In this document: positions 38,501 to 48,369 of the stretch, in pieces | How positions within the stretch are numbered: position 1 is the first letter of the stretch | How the letters are laid out: each line of letters starts with the position of its first letter | Assembly (NCBI GenBank): GCA_023212645.1 | Contig: JALBYC010000008.1 | Span: forward strand, 1-64,000 | From: Farysia itapuensis | Lineage: Eukaryota; Basidiomycota; Ustilaginomycetes; Ustilaginales; Ustilaginaceae | Reading direction: 5' to 3' | DNA length: 64,000 nt | The notes under the pieces: generated by a model | Seen by the model: only the letters and a program-made list of their open reading frames with translations | The model's database searches: none | What the model was told of the DNA's origin: nothing | Program-made: the position numbers and the translations under genes

Positions 38501-40281
38501 ACTTGCTCGAGATGGATGCTTGGGCAGAGGCAATTGTGGGAGAAGTCGGCATGGGTCTGAACGTTGAGCAGCGGAAGAGACTTACGATTGGCGTTGAACT
38601 GGCTGCCAAACCGAAGCTCCTATTGTTCCTCGACGAGCCCACCTCGGGTCTGGATGCCATGGCTGCTTGGTCCATCGTACGATTCTTGCGCAAACTTGCT
38701 GACGCTGGTCAAGCCATTCTTTGCACCATTCATCAACCCTCCGGAGAGTTGTTCAACCAGTTTGACCGACTGTTGCTATTGCAAAAGGGTGGCAAGACGG
38801 TGTATTTTGGCGACATTGGTAAGAACTCGCAGAAGCTAGTCGACTACTTTGGTGAACGCTCTGGACAAATCTGTGGCAAGGACGACAATCCTGCCGAGTA
38901 CATTCTGGACGTCATTGGTGCAGGTGCTACTGCCAGTTCCGACAAGGACTGGCACCAGATTTTCCGCGACTCGGAGCTTTACACCGACATGATCCAATCG
39001 TTGGACAAGATCGAGTCAGACTCCAACGACCACGGCTTCTCCGAGGAGGAATTGGCAATGGGTCGACGAGAGTATGCAGAGCCGCTGGGTGTGCAAGTCA
39101 ACCTGGTTGTCAAGCGAGCCTTTACGCACTACTGGCGCTCGACCAACTACCTTACTTCCAAGCTTGCTCTCAACATCATTGGTGGTCTCTTCATCGGCTC
39201 TTCCTTCTGGGGTCAGGGATCTTTGGAGACCACCGCGTCGCTGCAGAACAAGATTTTCAGTATCTTTATGGCGCTCGTGCTGTCCACTTCGCTGTCTCAG
39301 CAGCTGCAGCCTGTCTTCATCTCTTTCCGTGCTCTGTACGAGGTGCGAGAGCGTCCTTCCAAGATGTACTCGTGGCCTGTCGCCGTTTGGTCGGCACTGG
39401 TGGTCGAGATGCCGTGGAACTTGCTCGGTGGAACGCTGTTCTGGCTGCCTTGGTACTTTATGGTCCAGTTCCCAACGGATTCAAAGGTGGCCGCGACCAT
39501 CTGGGGTGCCTACATGCTCTTCCAGCTCTACTACCAGACCTTTGCCGCCGCAATCGCCGCCATGTCGCCTAACCCGATGATTGCCTCGATTCTCTTTTCG
39601 ACTTTTTTCTCCTTTGTCATTGTATTTTGCGGTGTGGTGCAGCCACCGGCGCAGCTGCCGTACTTTTGGCGGGTCTGGATGTTCCCTCTGTCGCCGTTTA
39701 CGTGGTTGATCGAGTGTATTCTGGGCTCGGCGTTGCACAACGTTCCTGTCCGATGTGCCGAAGCCGAGTTCAATACACTGACGCCACCGCCGGGACAGAC
39801 GTGTGCGCAGTACCTGGGCAACTTTGTCACCACCCTCAACGGACCCAATCTCGGCACTGGCTACTACCAAGATGGTGCAAATGGCAACTGTCAGTACTGT
39901 ACCTACCGCGTCGGCGATGACTACCTCGCCACGATTCAGATGAATGCCAACAACCGCTTCCGCGATCTCGGCATTATCTGCGCCTACATTGTCTTCAACA
40001 TCGCCCTCTGCTTTGGACTCTTCTACTTCTTCCGCGTATTCAAGCTGTCCAATGTCAAGGGTGGTGGTGGTGGTGGTGGTGGGAAGAAGGCGAAGAAACC
40101 GGTCGCGGCAGCTGCGGCGTCAGAAGCCAACGCCGGGGCGGAAAAGACAACCGAGGCAGTCACCAGTACAGCCGCCGCTTCTAAAGGCCCCCACAATCCC
40201 GGTTCCGAACAACCCCTCCACCCAAGCCACCCCGTCGGTGCAGGTCAGGAAGACGTACACACCACCGGTCCTAAAGCGTAG
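35563..40281 (+). CDS. Full-size PDR-type ABC transporter (ABCG)
   Basis: 1572 residues from the ATG at 35563; the frame begins 50 codons earlier at TTG, but that part is not conserved. The order is NBD1-TMD1-NBD2-TMD2, reverse topology as in Pdr5/Cdr1/Snq2. NBD1 has the degenerate Walker A GRPGAGCTS (about residue 184), signature VSGGERKRVS (308) and a Walker B with Asn after the Asp (LFDNSSRGLDS). NBD2 has a canonical Walker A GESGAGKTT (about 893), degenerate signature LNVEQRKRLTIG (999) and FLDEPTSGLDA. This asymmetric pattern is normal for fungal PDR pumps, which export xenobiotics and lipids at the plasma membrane. The C-terminus has eight glycines in a row followed by basic, then Ala/Thr-rich disorder. 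Confidence 0.96.
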   Translation: MQAQGEAAQAAPTGISGQSTVDPTTRQESSNESSPKTAPLKRTITGRGSVTYNALDPQGTSELTRRLTEHSLRVRSRLTDAGESLSGLDPFDKEGQFQLEKFLKVVMQRAEGEQLESRRMGLVWQGLTVTGVGSGYALGDDMGNLLIKPFQQLKNISSLLHPPVKTIVNNFEGCVKPGEMLLVLGRPGAGCTSFLKTLASYRDGFKDITGTLLYEGMEHTIIDKQLRGDVVYCPEDDVHFPTLTVWQTLAFATATRTPQAKRRFAIINAQDTETRQGYIKTVVEVLSTILGLRHTYNTKVGNDYIRGVSGGERKRVSVAETFAARAKVALFDNSSRGLDSSTALEFVKSLRISTDISNTTTVASIYQAGEGLTQLFDKVLVINEGQQVYFGPTSDAVQYFTEMGYVPHDRQTTADYLVACTDAHGRKIRDGFEQKVPRTATEMADYWQKSSHGQRNHQEVQSYLEELNSSVNQDTIKHYKEVAREEKAKGSRKGSSYIISLPMQIRLAIKRRAQIVWGDIGTQVVITFASIFQALITGSVFYQMPKNTSGFFSRGGVLFFALLYNSFTALSEITAGYAQRPIVIRQRRFAMIHPSADAMANTLLDMPIRLVTLVFFDILIYFMTGLAYTADQFFVFFGFTALITYTMVAFFRCLAASTRSESLATMIGGLAVIDLALYAGYVIPRPSMVVWWKWLSYCNPVAFGFEALITNEFRRLNVPCGSYIPAGPSYTGVSSQYKVCPVRSAVAGQELVSGSAYLAASYQYTYANTPRNAGIIIGFWIFFLIIYFVASEYQTDPAASGGVMIFKRGSAPKEVVQAAGAAGDVENKDATENVVDEAAAERESDEAAAKLESSDSVFTWRDVNYDVMIKGNPRRLLNNVSGYVAPGKMTALMGESGAGKTTLLNVLAQRTDTGVVKGIFNVNGAPLPKSFQSSTGYCQQQDVHMSTQTVREALQFSALLRQPRETPKEEKLAYVENIIHLLEMDAWAEAIVGEVGMGLNVEQRKRLTIGVELAAKPKLLLFLDEPTSGLDAMAAWSIVRFLRKLADAGQAILCTIHQPSGELFNQFDRLLLLQKGGKTVYFGDIGKNSQKLVDYFGERSGQICGKDDNPAEYILDVIGAGATASSDKDWHQIFRDSELYTDMIQSLDKIESDSNDHGFSEEELAMGRREYAEPLGVQVNLVVKRAFTHYWRSTNYLTSKLALNIIGGLFIGSSFWGQGSLETTASLQNKIFSIFMALVLSTSLSQQLQPVFISFRALYEVRERPSKMYSWPVAVWSALVVEMPWNLLGGTLFWLPWYFMVQFPTDSKVAATIWGAYMLFQLYYQTFAAAIAAMSPNPMIASILFSTFFSFVIVFCGVVQPPAQLPYFWRVWMFPLSPFTWLIECILGSALHNVPVRCAEAEFNTLTPPPGQTCAQYLGNFVTTLNGPNLGTGYYQDGANGNCQYCTYRVGDDYLATIQMNANNRFRDLGIICAYIVFNIALCFGLFYFFRVFKLSNVKGGGGGGGGKKAKKPVAAAAASEANAGAEKTTEAVTSTAAASKGPHNPGSEQPLHPSHPVGAGQEDVHTTGPKA

Positions 40282-40571
40282 TGTCTCAGCCCTCCCCCTG
40301 CCCCTCCCTCTTTGTCAAATACTCTAGCTTGCTCAAGTCCCGATCGGCTCTCGCTCCCTCCCTACTCGGTACGCTGGTTACGCCCCCACCCCATCAACCC
40401 ACCCGCTGTCGGTATCGTCGTCATCTACTGTTTTAAAGCCCGTTTCCCGCTGTGTAGTTACCAAAAGTCATTCCCCGCTTTCTCTCGGACGCGCGTGCAC
40501 GAGGTCTGCCGTGACGAGTGTGAAATTGCAAAAGGAGATGGGGGGGTATCTAGGTATGCATTGTGGGGGAA

Positions 40572-42521
40572 CTAGGGGTAAGCGCGTCGGATGGGGGCGG
40601 TGGACGGGGATTGCGGACCGATGTGGTCGGTGTGGGTGAGCGCTGGATTGCGTGAGAAACCGGCTCGGACGGGCGACGATGGCTGGGAGCGGTAGCGGTG
40701 AGGACCAGCATCGTTTGCTCGATCGTCATGCTCGGTGTCAAATTCGCGCCGAGCGTGAGCATAAGTGTCGCCAGGACGGAGCTGAGGATAGGACGAGTGG
40801 GTGTCTGCACTGTCAAAAGTAAAGGCGTCTTGTCCAAGCGTGCGCGCTCGAGCCCTGCCGATGCGCTCGTGATACGCGTAACCAGATTCGCTATCCGCAG
40901 AGTAGCCCTCGCGCATGGCTGGGTAGTAGGACGAAGGATGAGAAGCGACTTCGCGGCCGGGATAGTATGAACGATGCGACGGCAGACCAGACATCTGACG
41001 GCTTGGGTCGAGTCCTGCCGAGCCAGGCTCCGAAGTGCCACCGCTTGCCCCGGTACGGCTGCTCATCATTGATATCGAGGTAGAGCGATTGCGCAGACCA
41101 TTGCTCAACTCGAGCTCGGCACGCAACGCTTCGAAGCTGGCCTGTCTTGCGCTGGGAGAATCGTCCCGCGCGCTGGTATCACCTCTTGCGCCAGCTTTGG
41201 CTGAAGACTCGCCATCCTGCTGTCGGCGTTTGTTCAGCTTTGCGTACAGAAGCCCACACGCATTGCACAACGTCCTAGGCCCCATTGGTCCCTTGCGCCA
41301 CTCCGGAGTCTCTTTAGCCTGACAGCCCAGACATTCCTGGTGGTGCTCGTTCTTACGCTTGCGTACGCGTTTCATGCCTTTACCAGGCAAATGTCTTCGA
41401 TCGAGAAGCTCGGCCTGACGCTGATGCGTTTGCTCGTAGCCTGCGACATTGTCATAGTGTGAAACGTCGTCCCGTAGTGAGTGAGGGCGGTGAGTATAAT
41501 GAGAGCCATACGTGCCGCCGAGGTAGTCGTCCGAGGCAGCTCTTGGGAGACGCGGAGCAGTGGGATAGCTTGGCACTGTGTACGCAAAGCGACTAGTCGA
41601 TGCTTCGAGCGGAGGCAGAGGAGGTGCACGTTCGTCATGCTCGCGACGATGATCAGCCTGACCGGGCATAGCCCGGTTGTAGGGGTTGCTTAGTGCTGAC
41701 CGTGCATGCGGCACATGCATCCTCGGTGTATACGCCTCCAGACCGAGGTCTCTAGCCAGTATGCTGGCACGACTCTGCGAGAAGTGTGCCAGAGTGTCCA
41801 GCTCTTCATACGTCTTTTCAATCAACAGATCGATGGCATCTGGGCTTTGAATGAGGTTAGGGGATGCAGCTGACCCGACCGGCAAGCCTAATCGCTTGTT
41901 GGTGTCCTGGACAACAATCAAGCTTTCGAGCAGACGGTCGACCTCAACCGCAAAAGACTGCTGAGCCCGAAGTGGCACTGTGTCCAGTGGTGCGCGATGC
42001 GGGGATGACAGAGATCTTGGCCGACCCTGAGTTTCACTTGGCAAGAGCCCGGCAGACCTGTCAGCATAACTTTGAACGTGATGCCGGGCTATCGGAGAGA
42101 CTGAGCCAGGTATCTTTGCTTGCGAATCACTTGCTACACTTGTGTTCTGAGACCGGTAAGCATGCGAGGGTACATAACGTTCAGGTGCAGAACCACTTGA
42201 AGGCCCAGACCAAGGCTTAGTAATTCGATTTGGGGCTACTCCAAAAGGACTGGAGCTCGCCGACGTGTGTTGCGGAATGGAGGCACCAGACGTGCGAGTT
42301 TGCTGGTGGCGGGCCTCGAGGTCAGCAGCCGATGTAATCGCAGAGAGAGGCGGGAGAGTGATTTTTGGACGCTCTCGTCTAGGGTGTCCGGTCTCGTCGA
42401 GCTCTTGGTGGCTCCGCATGTCGGCTGACGCAGAGTGGCCCGTCGAGTAAGGCTTGTGAGCAAACGAATATGTACTACGATCTGAAGATATTGACCCGAT
42501 ATCACGACAAGGCAATATCAT
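40572..42521 (-). CDS. GATA-type zinc-finger transcription factor
   Basis: 649 residues, intronless in the part visible. One GATA finger at about residues 397-425 reads ECLGCQAKETPEWRKGPMGP then RTLCNACGLLYAKLNKRR. The C-X2-C-X18-C-X2-C spacing is the 18-residue-loop type found in WC-1/WC-2 and NsdD factors, not the 17-residue type of nitrogen regulators. It is preceded by a basic stretch (KRVRKRKN) and flanked by long disordered Ser/Tyr/His-rich regions. A helical segment at about residues 170-240 (FAVEVDRLLESLIVVQDTNK) may mediate dimerisation. It is probably a nuclear regulator of development or light response; targets are not predictable. It converges on the ABC transporter gene. Confidence 0.9.
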   Translation of the reverse strand: MILPCRDIGSISSDRSTYSFAHKPYSTGHSASADMRSHQELDETGHPRRERPKITLPPLSAITSAADLEARHQQTRTSGASIPQHTSASSSPFGVAPNRITKPWSGPSSGSAPERYVPSHAYRSQNTSVASDSQAKIPGSVSPIARHHVQSYADRSAGLLPSETQGRPRSLSSPHRAPLDTVPLRAQQSFAVEVDRLLESLIVVQDTNKRLGLPVGSAASPNLIQSPDAIDLLIEKTYEELDTLAHFSQSRASILARDLGLEAYTPRMHVPHARSALSNPYNRAMPGQADHRREHDERAPPLPPLEASTSRFAYTVPSYPTAPRLPRAASDDYLGGTYGSHYTHRPHSLRDDVSHYDNVAGYEQTHQRQAELLDRRHLPGKGMKRVRKRKNEHHQECLGCQAKETPEWRKGPMGPRTLCNACGLLYAKLNKRRQQDGESSAKAGARGDTSARDDSPSARQASFEALRAELELSNGLRNRSTSISMMSSRTGASGGTSEPGSAGLDPSRQMSGLPSHRSYYPGREVASHPSSYYPAMREGYSADSESGYAYHERIGRARARTLGQDAFTFDSADTHSSYPQLRPGDTYAHARREFDTEHDDRANDAGPHRYRSQPSSPVRAGFSRNPALTHTDHIGPQSPSTAPIRRAYP

Positions 42522-44334
42522 CGCAGGCGAAAGTGGCGTCGTACAAACCGGTAGAGATGGTGATTGACGTTGTCTTTTTGAGCAATTCTGCCAAGCTCTG
42601 CCGACTCAAAGGGGAGCGATGAAGACCGAAAGTGCTGACGACAAGGCAAATGGGCAATCTGGACAGATGTCAAAGAGATCTCGAGGCTTTAGTAGAAGCT
42701 GCAGCAGCACCACCGTGTTGTCGCCATGCAAGATAGCAAGAGACTTCTCGGTCCAGATGCGGATCGACAGACGAGCGCCGGAGAACTATGATGCACGATG
42801 GACAATCTTGAAGACACAGTGAGGAGAGAACAAAGATGCGGAAAGACAAAGACGGAGATGTAGGCCGAACGGTGTGAGGAGGGAGGGCTAGAAGGCTAGA
42901 GCATCACGCACAAAGGGCCAATGGGGATTGTCTTTGCATTGTGGTGCGGACACACAGTCCTTTGTCCGTTGACACATCGACACGAGGGGAGGGATCGAGT
43001 GGCAGGGTTGACAACCAAAATCAGATTGGCCAGATCGCCAAGCGATGCGTACCGCTTTGTCACTCGCGAGCAGGCTCCGACCGGATTTGAGGAAAAGAGG
43101 CGAGAATACCGGTTGCTTGGATCGTTTCGGTTGTGGCGCTTTCTCCCACGCTTTGCTGTTTGTGAATTCACACACCACCGAACAAGGTTGTCTTGCATAA
43201 AGGCTCATGTCTCAGAAGAAAGCCGCGATCTCTGCGGTCGGACCCTGGATCGATACTCGCTCGTGTTCTGCCGAGGGAGGCGAAGCACTGGATCTACCAG
43301 GAGAGCAACTGCCAAATGGTATAGACTCGTGTGGCTAATTGGCCTCCGACATCGACCGACAGCATTTGATGACAACCGAGATGCAATCTCTGCGATTCGG
43401 AAATTGCATGCCGCCCATGTAGCGAAGCCAAAGCTGCATACAATGCAAACAATGACGAAGAGGAGGGTGGAGAGAGTTCTGGACTCAAGGATCGGACGCC
43501 CGCCAACAGAGAGAGAGAGGACATGCACAAACATGTGATTGCAGTCGGCATGAAGCATCCACAGACGGCAGAAACTAAAAAAAAATATAATCAGAGATTA
43601 GATGCCGTTTGGTGTAGACATGAGAGGCGTCGTGATGCAGCTGCTGCGCTCGGCAGAACCTGAGTTCATGCTGAGTTCCCGTTCTTCTGGCACTGACGTC
43701 GTCGCATCGCGAATTTCTTGGTCAAACGAAATTTCAAGCAGCGCAACACCGGAATTCTGCATAAGTGCACATCGTCACACACGTCCGCTCGGCTAACACG
43801 TATCATGGCAATTTCCTTCGCCCCCTTATCGAAGCGCCTTTATCGGCTAAGCTCTAAACGCGCAGCATCGTGCTAGATAGATCCACCGACGCGTGCGGCG
43901 ACTCGGCTGCCGTACCTTGGCAACATTTACCATTCTTCCCCGCACCGAGTGCCGTAGCTCTTTGCTCACCCCTCCCGATCGTACCTCGCCTGTCAGTTCC
44001 TCGAGATCTCTGCATCTGAATAAGCGAACAGCTTTCTAGATGCGCAATAGCGCCACTAGCGTGCACAGCCTCACATCTTGCTCTAGCGCTGGCTCACGCA
44101 ACCGAGCGCCACTAAAGCCGGGTCCATCCCGAGCTTCCTTTCAACACAACAATAGAGAACAATGGGATCCTCTTACCTCAGCACTCCCTTTGTTCTGCAC
44201 TCTGCCCTTTGTTACGCATGCTCACACACAAAGGAACGGTCTAGATGTGTGGGAGAGAGAGGAAGAAAATGTTAAATACAGAGTCCGGAAGCTGACTGAT
44301 GATACATGATTGCGTTGTACAATGGGGAAAGTTT
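42522..44334. other. Long intergenic region upstream of the GATA gene
   Basis: 1.8 kb between the GATA start codon and the end of the P5B ATPase gene, both on the minus strand. Frames of up to about 205 codons exist, but they begin at non-ATG codons or have no recognisable domain or gene-like composition. On the minus strand the sequence around 43440-43500 is CT-rich like a fungal leader, so the GATA transcript may start about 0.9 kb upstream of its ATG, possibly with an unspliced or spliced leader. An A-rich run lies near 43576-43586. Confidence 0.5.
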
Positions 44335-47300
44335 CTATGTTCGGTAGATTGCCTTTTCCACCTGTCGGTACGGCTTTCGTGTTTTGCCTCCGAGCTTAGA
44401 TTTGAGTGTGTTGAACGGTTTGGCCATTAGACGGGCAGTGAAGTCGAGGGCGACAAATTCGAACAACATGCCCAGCACAAACTGTGCCAGGACCACGCCA
44501 AAAATGACCCAGAAGAACGACTTGGGCATGTCAACGAACCCAAACAAGGTAAAGAAGGGACCGCCCGTCAAAAACATAAAGTAAAACCCAAAGATGGTTA
44601 GAATGCCAAGCGCAAGCGCCAGGAACCAGTTAAAGATCAACAGTTGTCGATGTGGGCGGCCATACGAGTAAACATAGCCCGCAATGATGTAGGAAAAGAC
44701 TGACACTTTGAACAGAGCTGTGTTGTCCATATCGTTCAGCGTCAAATCTTCTGGATCAAAGAAGGGCGTTTCGTACCACGACTTGCCATGCAGGACGAGG
44801 TAAATGACGGTCTGTGCCAAGAAGCCCAGGATGACCTGACCCAGCATGGAGATGACCGGCTTGGACGAGGCCAGTCGTGCGTCTGGTGGAATCTTCCACA
44901 ACTTGGCTGCGGGGCGTGAATTGGCAAGTCCAACGGCAATGGGAAGCACGATGAACACGTCGATGAACAAGTACTCGGCGTTGTCCAGCGAGGTAGCTTT
45001 GCCGTACAGCAATACGACGGTGAAGTACTCGGCAAGCGAGTAGCAGCTCATCCATTTGAACATGGCGAACGAAACGGAGAGAGTCGATCGACCTTCGCGG
45101 ATCAGGTGTGTGATGGCCGAAATGTCCTTCTGCCGAGACGTAAAGGGTGCAGCGACCGAGGCCTCTGCTTCTGAGAGAGACAGACCGACGTCGGCCGACT
45201 TCAACGCTCCGCAATCGTTAGCGCCATCACCGGTGAAAGCTACGACATAGCCCAGAGTCTGGAGTCGCTCCACCAGCTCTTGCTTTTGCTCGGGGGAGAA
45301 GCGACCAAAGATCTTGCAGTGCACTAGCACACGGGCTAGTGTCTCTGGTGACGTTGTGTCGATCAAGACGCGTAAAATTTCGCCAGACACGGCCAGCTCG
45401 ATATCCTTCAGCCTTTTGCCGCCAGTCATAGGGTCGAGGGTATAGGCATCCAGGACGTCTGTATCCTTGTCGATGCTGACCCACTGGATACTGGCCTTGG
45501 CCTTGTCCTGTTCGAGCGGCGAGGCAAGGCGCGCGACATACACGTCGGTCGTCGTTGACAACATGCCACACTCTTTGCCAACAGACACGGCCGTGAGCAC
45601 CGAGTCTCCTGTGCACATCTTGATCGGCAACTGCGCATCCTCTCGAATGGTGTCAATCGTCGCGCGTGTCTGTGCCTTGAGTTTGTTCTCGAAGATGATC
45701 AGGCCGAGGAACTGCATGTTGGTTTCGGCCTGACTGCGGGTCAGCGACTGTGCACCTTGCCAGCCCATGGAAGGGATCGTCTTTCCGGCGACAGCAAGAA
45801 CGCGGAAGCCAGCTCGGGTGCAGCGGTCAAGCACGTGCGAGTAATCGTGCGGGAGAGAGGCAGGCGAACAGAGCGAGACGATGGACTCGGGCGCGCCTTT
45901 ACAGTACACCTGCGCTGAAACCTGGTTGGCGCGTTTAACAACCACACTCATCCTACGCAGCGAGGCGGAGAAGTCAAACATGCGCACAACGGCGAGAGCT
46001 TGAGCGCCGTGGCGCGACAGAATGACGGGCACACGAGCCAGTGCACCGTCTTTGTTCAGCGGTCTTGGGCGATTTTCGTCGTGAACGGGGAAGGCCTGAT
46101 CTTGTTTGGCCAAGTACACTGGTGCACGATCCGCATCGTCTTGGAGCTGCCTCGTGGTCCATTCCAGCATCTTCACCTCCAGTGGCTCTCCAATTGGCTC
46201 GCCGTCCAAAAGGTTCAGGTCGTGAGCGGTGGCCATGGCTTCGTACAAATCCAGCTCGTCCTCTGCGCCTTGCTTCTCCTGGGCAGCGGGCTCGTGGACC
46301 AACTCGCCGAATTGGCCGTTGTGAACTTTGCGGACACCCAGGACGTCGAGACCTTCTTCGGTCAACGTGCCAGTTTTGTCAAAGACAAACATGTTGACCA
46401 TTCCGGCGACGTTGATTCTCTGCGGACTAAGGCAGAAGATTTGGGCCCTCTTGAGCCTGGCAATGGAGAAAGTGACGCAGATGGACAGTGTAGCCGGAAG
46501 AGCCGGGGGCACGGCGATGGTCAGGACATCCAGTGAACGCAGCGCAATCTCGTCGCCGCTGACGCCAATGATCTGGAAGTAAATGATGGTGGCAATCATA
46601 CCGATCATGGCAATCACGAACAAGTTGCCGATAAACAGGAATGCGTCTCTGTAGAATTTGTGGCTGATTGGGCGGGGGAAGAGCATCTGACGAACTAGAG
46701 AGCCTTTGGCGGTAGAGAATCCGGTGCGGATGACCATGGCTTTGGTCGTGGTGCTGTTGCCGCTGCCTGTGCGGACGCGGATCAACTTGGTGCCAGAGTA
46801 GAGGACGTTTTTGTCCAGTTTGGCCAGGTCTTGACCACCGGCCAACGAGGAGGACAGATCGGCGCGCGACACGGGCGACTTGACGACCGGTACCGATTCG
46901 CCAGTAAGCATAGACTCGTTGACGATGCAGTCGCCTTCGAGCAGCACAAAGTCGCACGGTAGGATCTCGACCAGCCGACGTTGCTGGCCGTGACTCTCCT
47001 CGGTCTGTTCTTCCATTGCGGCGGCCAGATCGACAATGTCTCCCGGAACGAGACGCTCGCTGTTCAAACGGGTCCATTGCGAGCTCGCCGACTTCTCGCT
47101 CTCCGACTTCTCGCTCTCCGACTTCTCGCTCGTTGGCTTCTCGTTTGTCGATGTGTCGCCTTCAATAGCCTCTGTCGCATCGTGCTGGCGGAGGACGGAG
47201 ATTTGGCAGCTGAAGCGGCTCATTTTCTTGAGTTTCTCGATCGCAGCTTTGGTCGTGACGGTGGTGGTCACGATACCAATGATGGATACAACACCGATGA

Positions 47301-48369
47301 CAATGGCGTAGGGTACATACTCGTCGTTGCACCATAGGACGATGGAGTAGATCTGGAAAATGTAGAAGGGGTGGAGGACTTCCTCGACCATGATGTCAAA
47401 CACTGATTTGCCGCGTACTGAGACCTGGTTGGGACCAAAGAGTGTCTGTCTGTCCGATACGACCTGCGATGGGAGGCCAGTCGAGGCCAGACTGGAGCCA
47501 GAACCAACGGCCGTTGCCCATGCTGGGTCTCGCCAGGACGCAAGCTGACGAAACTTGCCCGTGTCGGGATGCAGCAAGAATGTGGTGGCGCGGTACTCGA
47601 GGACGTCAACATGGTCGAGCGTTGCACCGTCTGGACCTACACCAGTATTGTGCTCTTTGAGATGCGGGGCTTGAGCTGCTTGCTCTGGGCTTTCAAACGG
47701 CTCCGTGAGACTGGGCGGGAAGACGCTGGCTTTGAGCATGGGCGAGGGGAACGAGACGCGCTTGAGGGGCAGGATATCCACCTCGCCGTGCTTGCTCTTG
47801 ATTCGAACAAGCACGCCACGGTTCTTTCCACTGCTCACAGCAAGTGTCGTCGGGGTCGTATTCCAGCGAATCCAAAACTTGTTGTTGGCCCAACTGTCAA
47901 TGACGAACCAGATACCGCCGGTGACGATGCAGAGCGCATACCAGAGCACCATCATCGCAATTTGTCGACGGTAGAAGCGCAGATGCAACTGAATGTCTTC
48001 TTCCACCAGGTAGATGGACTGTCCACGCGCGTTCATCGCCGCAGAGGCACTCTGTTCACCGGACGAGATCGAGATGCGAGAGTCGAGCTTTTCGGCATCG
48101 TTGCTTGGCGATTGCCCAGCTACGGCCGCCGTCTGGGCATGCACGAGGTTGAGCAATTCCGGTCGAGGCGGCTGGTGGTCATCCGGCACATTGATCGCCT
48201 CGTCAACACTGTCGTTGGACAGTTCCGGCAGGCTGCTGCTGCTGTTATCTTCGGTCGATAGAAGCTCTTCCTTTGCCAGATCCGTCTCGTGCTCGGGCTC
48301 GAGCAGGAGAAATGCATTCAGCACAGGCCCATCGGGTGGACAAGGCTCGAGAGGACTGGTGTTGGACAT
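44335..48369 (-). CDS. YPK9: P5B-type ATPase (Ypk9/ATP13A2 family)
   Basis: 1344 residues from the ATG at 48369; the longer open frame opens at GTG and its extra residues look like leader. The P-type order is clear: actuator-domain TGES (MLTGESVPVVKS), the membrane motif PPALPATLS that defines P5B (P5A has PPELP), phosphorylation site DKTGTLT, then the nucleotide domain and TGDGANDCGALKSADVGLS. About ten to eleven membrane spans, with an N-terminal hydrophobic region around residues 150-180. ATP13A2 proteins move polyamines out of the vacuole or lysosome; yeast Ypk9 is vacuolar and protects against metals. A Ser/Glu/Lys repeat (EKSESEKSESEKS) sits in the cytosolic loop near residue 410. Confidence 0.94.
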   Translation of the reverse strand: MSNTSPLEPCPPDGPVLNAFLLLEPEHETDLAKEELLSTEDNSSSSLPELSNDSVDEAINVPDDHQPPRPELLNLVHAQTAAVAGQSPSNDAEKLDSRISISSGEQSASAAMNARGQSIYLVEEDIQLHLRFYRRQIAMMVLWYALCIVTGGIWFVIDSWANNKFWIRWNTTPTTLAVSSGKNRGVLVRIKSKHGEVDILPLKRVSFPSPMLKASVFPPSLTEPFESPEQAAQAPHLKEHNTGVGPDGATLDHVDVLEYRATTFLLHPDTGKFRQLASWRDPAWATAVGSGSSLASTGLPSQVVSDRQTLFGPNQVSVRGKSVFDIMVEEVLHPFYIFQIYSIVLWCNDEYVPYAIVIGVVSIIGIVTTTVTTKAAIEKLKKMSRFSCQISVLRQHDATEAIEGDTSTNEKPTSEKSESEKSESEKSASSQWTRLNSERLVPGDIVDLAAAMEEQTEESHGQQRRLVEILPCDFVLLEGDCIVNESMLTGESVPVVKSPVSRADLSSSLAGGQDLAKLDKNVLYSGTKLIRVRTGSGNSTTTKAMVIRTGFSTAKGSLVRQMLFPRPISHKFYRDAFLFIGNLFVIAMIGMIATIIYFQIIGVSGDEIALRSLDVLTIAVPPALPATLSICVTFSIARLKRAQIFCLSPQRINVAGMVNMFVFDKTGTLTEEGLDVLGVRKVHNGQFGELVHEPAAQEKQGAEDELDLYEAMATAHDLNLLDGEPIGEPLEVKMLEWTTRQLQDDADRAPVYLAKQDQAFPVHDENRPRPLNKDGALARVPVILSRHGAQALAVVRMFDFSASLRRMSVVVKRANQVSAQVYCKGAPESIVSLCSPASLPHDYSHVLDRCTRAGFRVLAVAGKTIPSMGWQGAQSLTRSQAETNMQFLGLIIFENKLKAQTRATIDTIREDAQLPIKMCTGDSVLTAVSVGKECGMLSTTTDVYVARLASPLEQDKAKASIQWVSIDKDTDVLDAYTLDPMTGGKRLKDIELAVSGEILRVLIDTTSPETLARVLVHCKIFGRFSPEQKQELVERLQTLGYVVAFTGDGANDCGALKSADVGLSLSEAEASVAAPFTSRQKDISAITHLIREGRSTLSVSFAMFKWMSCYSLAEYFTVVLLYGKATSLDNAEYLFIDVFIVLPIAVGLANSRPAAKLWKIPPDARLASSKPVISMLGQVILGFLAQTVIYLVLHGKSWYETPFFDPEDLTLNDMDNTALFKVSVFSYIIAGYVYSYGRPHRQLLIFNWFLALALGILTIFGFYFMFLTGGPFFTLFGFVDMPKSFFWVIFGVVLAQFVLGMLFEFVALDFTARLMAKPFNTLKSKLGGKTRKPYRQVEKAIYRT
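47090..47148. repeat. 15-bp tandem repeat inside the P5B ATPase gene
   Basis: Copies of a unit close to GACTTCTCGCTCTCC follow one another and encode repeated Ser-Glu-Lys units (EKSESEKSESEKS) in the ATPase cytosolic loop. The unit length is a multiple of three, so copy-number change would keep the frame. Confidence 0.75.

Noticed and set aside
42921..43538. 205-codon open frame on the plus strand upstream of the GATA gene
   Set aside because: No recognisable domain, Arg-rich shadow-like composition and overlapping minus-strand frames; kept only as part of the intergenic description.
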